This document shows, one piece after another, positions 63,815 through 64,000 of a stretch of 64,000 nucleotides of DNA. The DNA comes from CAIKZY01 sp044374195 (lineage in GTDB: Bacteria; Actinomycetota; Actinomycetes; S36-B12): the NCBI GenBank assembly GCA_044374195.1, contig JBILOY010000011.1, forward strand, positions 21,411 to 85,410, given 5' to 3'. Position numbers and translations under genes: made by a program. The notes under the pieces were generated by a model. That model did not search any database. It saw only the letters and a program-made list of their open reading frames with translations, and was not told the origin of the DNA. The stretch's first letter is position 1, and each line of letters begins with the position of its first letter.

Positions 63815-64000
63815 ATGAAGGCATCGGTTGTGGCTCAAGTATTGATTGCCGGACTACTCCTGACCGCATGCGGCTCAGCATCTTCTGGGAGCGATGACAC
63901 CGCAGCATCACCAGCGAGTGACCAATCCAGCGCAGCCAGTGGAATGCTCAAGGGATCACTTCCATCCGGCTCCTCGGAGAGCTCAACTGATCCATCAACT
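63815..64000 (+). CDS. putative lipoprotein (3' end outside window)
   Basis: The frame opens at the ATG at 63815 and is still open at the window edge, 62 codons. Signal peptide MKASVVAQVLIAGLLLTACGS with a lipobox LTAC, then a Ser/Ala/Asp-rich linker. The functional domain lies beyond the window. Confidence 0.75.
   Translation, partial: MKASVVAQVLIAGLLLTACGSASSGSDDTAASPASDQSSAASGMLKGSLPSGSSESSTDPST

Overview
The window reads as the chromosome of a high-GC Actinomycetota bacterium. This rests on gene order and family content, not on a marker gene: the block eno–ftsB–DUF501–ppx, the mfd–mazG block, rsmI–metG–tatD–rsmA–ispE, galU next to a RimJ-type acetyltransferase and a SepX-like membrane protein, a GT39 protein O-mannosyltransferase and a furA–katG pair are all arranged as in that phylum. 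Many genes have no Shine-Dalgarno sequence but carry a TAnnnT-like -10 box whose last base lies six bases before the start codon, so leaderless transcription looks common.

Layout. 1-17 kb is a mostly minus-strand housekeeping block: ppx (cut by the window edge), DUF501, ftsB, eno, a large secreted clan-A glycosidase-like protein, a DUF885 peptidase, mazG, a SurA-like lipoprotein, mfd, a CysQ-like phosphatase, pth, rplY, prs, glmU and tRNA-Gln. 17-24 kb holds an acyl-CoA desaturase with its TetR regulator behind two abutting 15-bp operator-like repeats, then ispE, rsmA, tatD, metG and rsmI. 24-31 kb holds the protein mannosyltransferase, a DUF305 lipoprotein, tRNA-Ala followed by three 99-bp tandem repeats that each copy the tRNA 3' end, SepX-like, rimJ, galU, a folate gene, two fluC genes, and an FmdB-type gene under a CIRCE element.

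31-49 kb is metabolic and envelope accessory sequence: a class III aminotransferase, a conserved protein of unknown function, a one-cysteine peroxiredoxin preceded by a SAM-clan riboswitch aptamer, an FAD oxidase and an MFS pump sharing a palindromic divergent promoter, tRNA-Arg, an aldo/keto reductase, fasciclin and Rieske proteins, two Gfo/Idh/MocA oxidoreductases, secreted PKD-like and YHYH proteins, DUF2207, a ROK sugar kinase and an inositol monophosphatase. 49-64 kb has an Ala/Ser-repeat secreted protein, a GGDEF protein, another aldo/keto reductase, furA–katG, a transglycosylase-like protein behind a long leader, a beta-propeller protein, small enzymes, a cation/proton antiporter, aquaporin, a UbiA-type prenyltransferase, a truncated MFS remnant and the start of a lipoprotein.

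Points most worth following: the SAM-type aptamer in front of a peroxiredoxin (an unusual target, and an aptamer lacking P4), the tRNA-linked tandem repeats after tRNA-Ala, and the CIRCE operator in front of the FmdB-type gene. No CRISPR array, prophage, insertion sequence or rRNA was seen.
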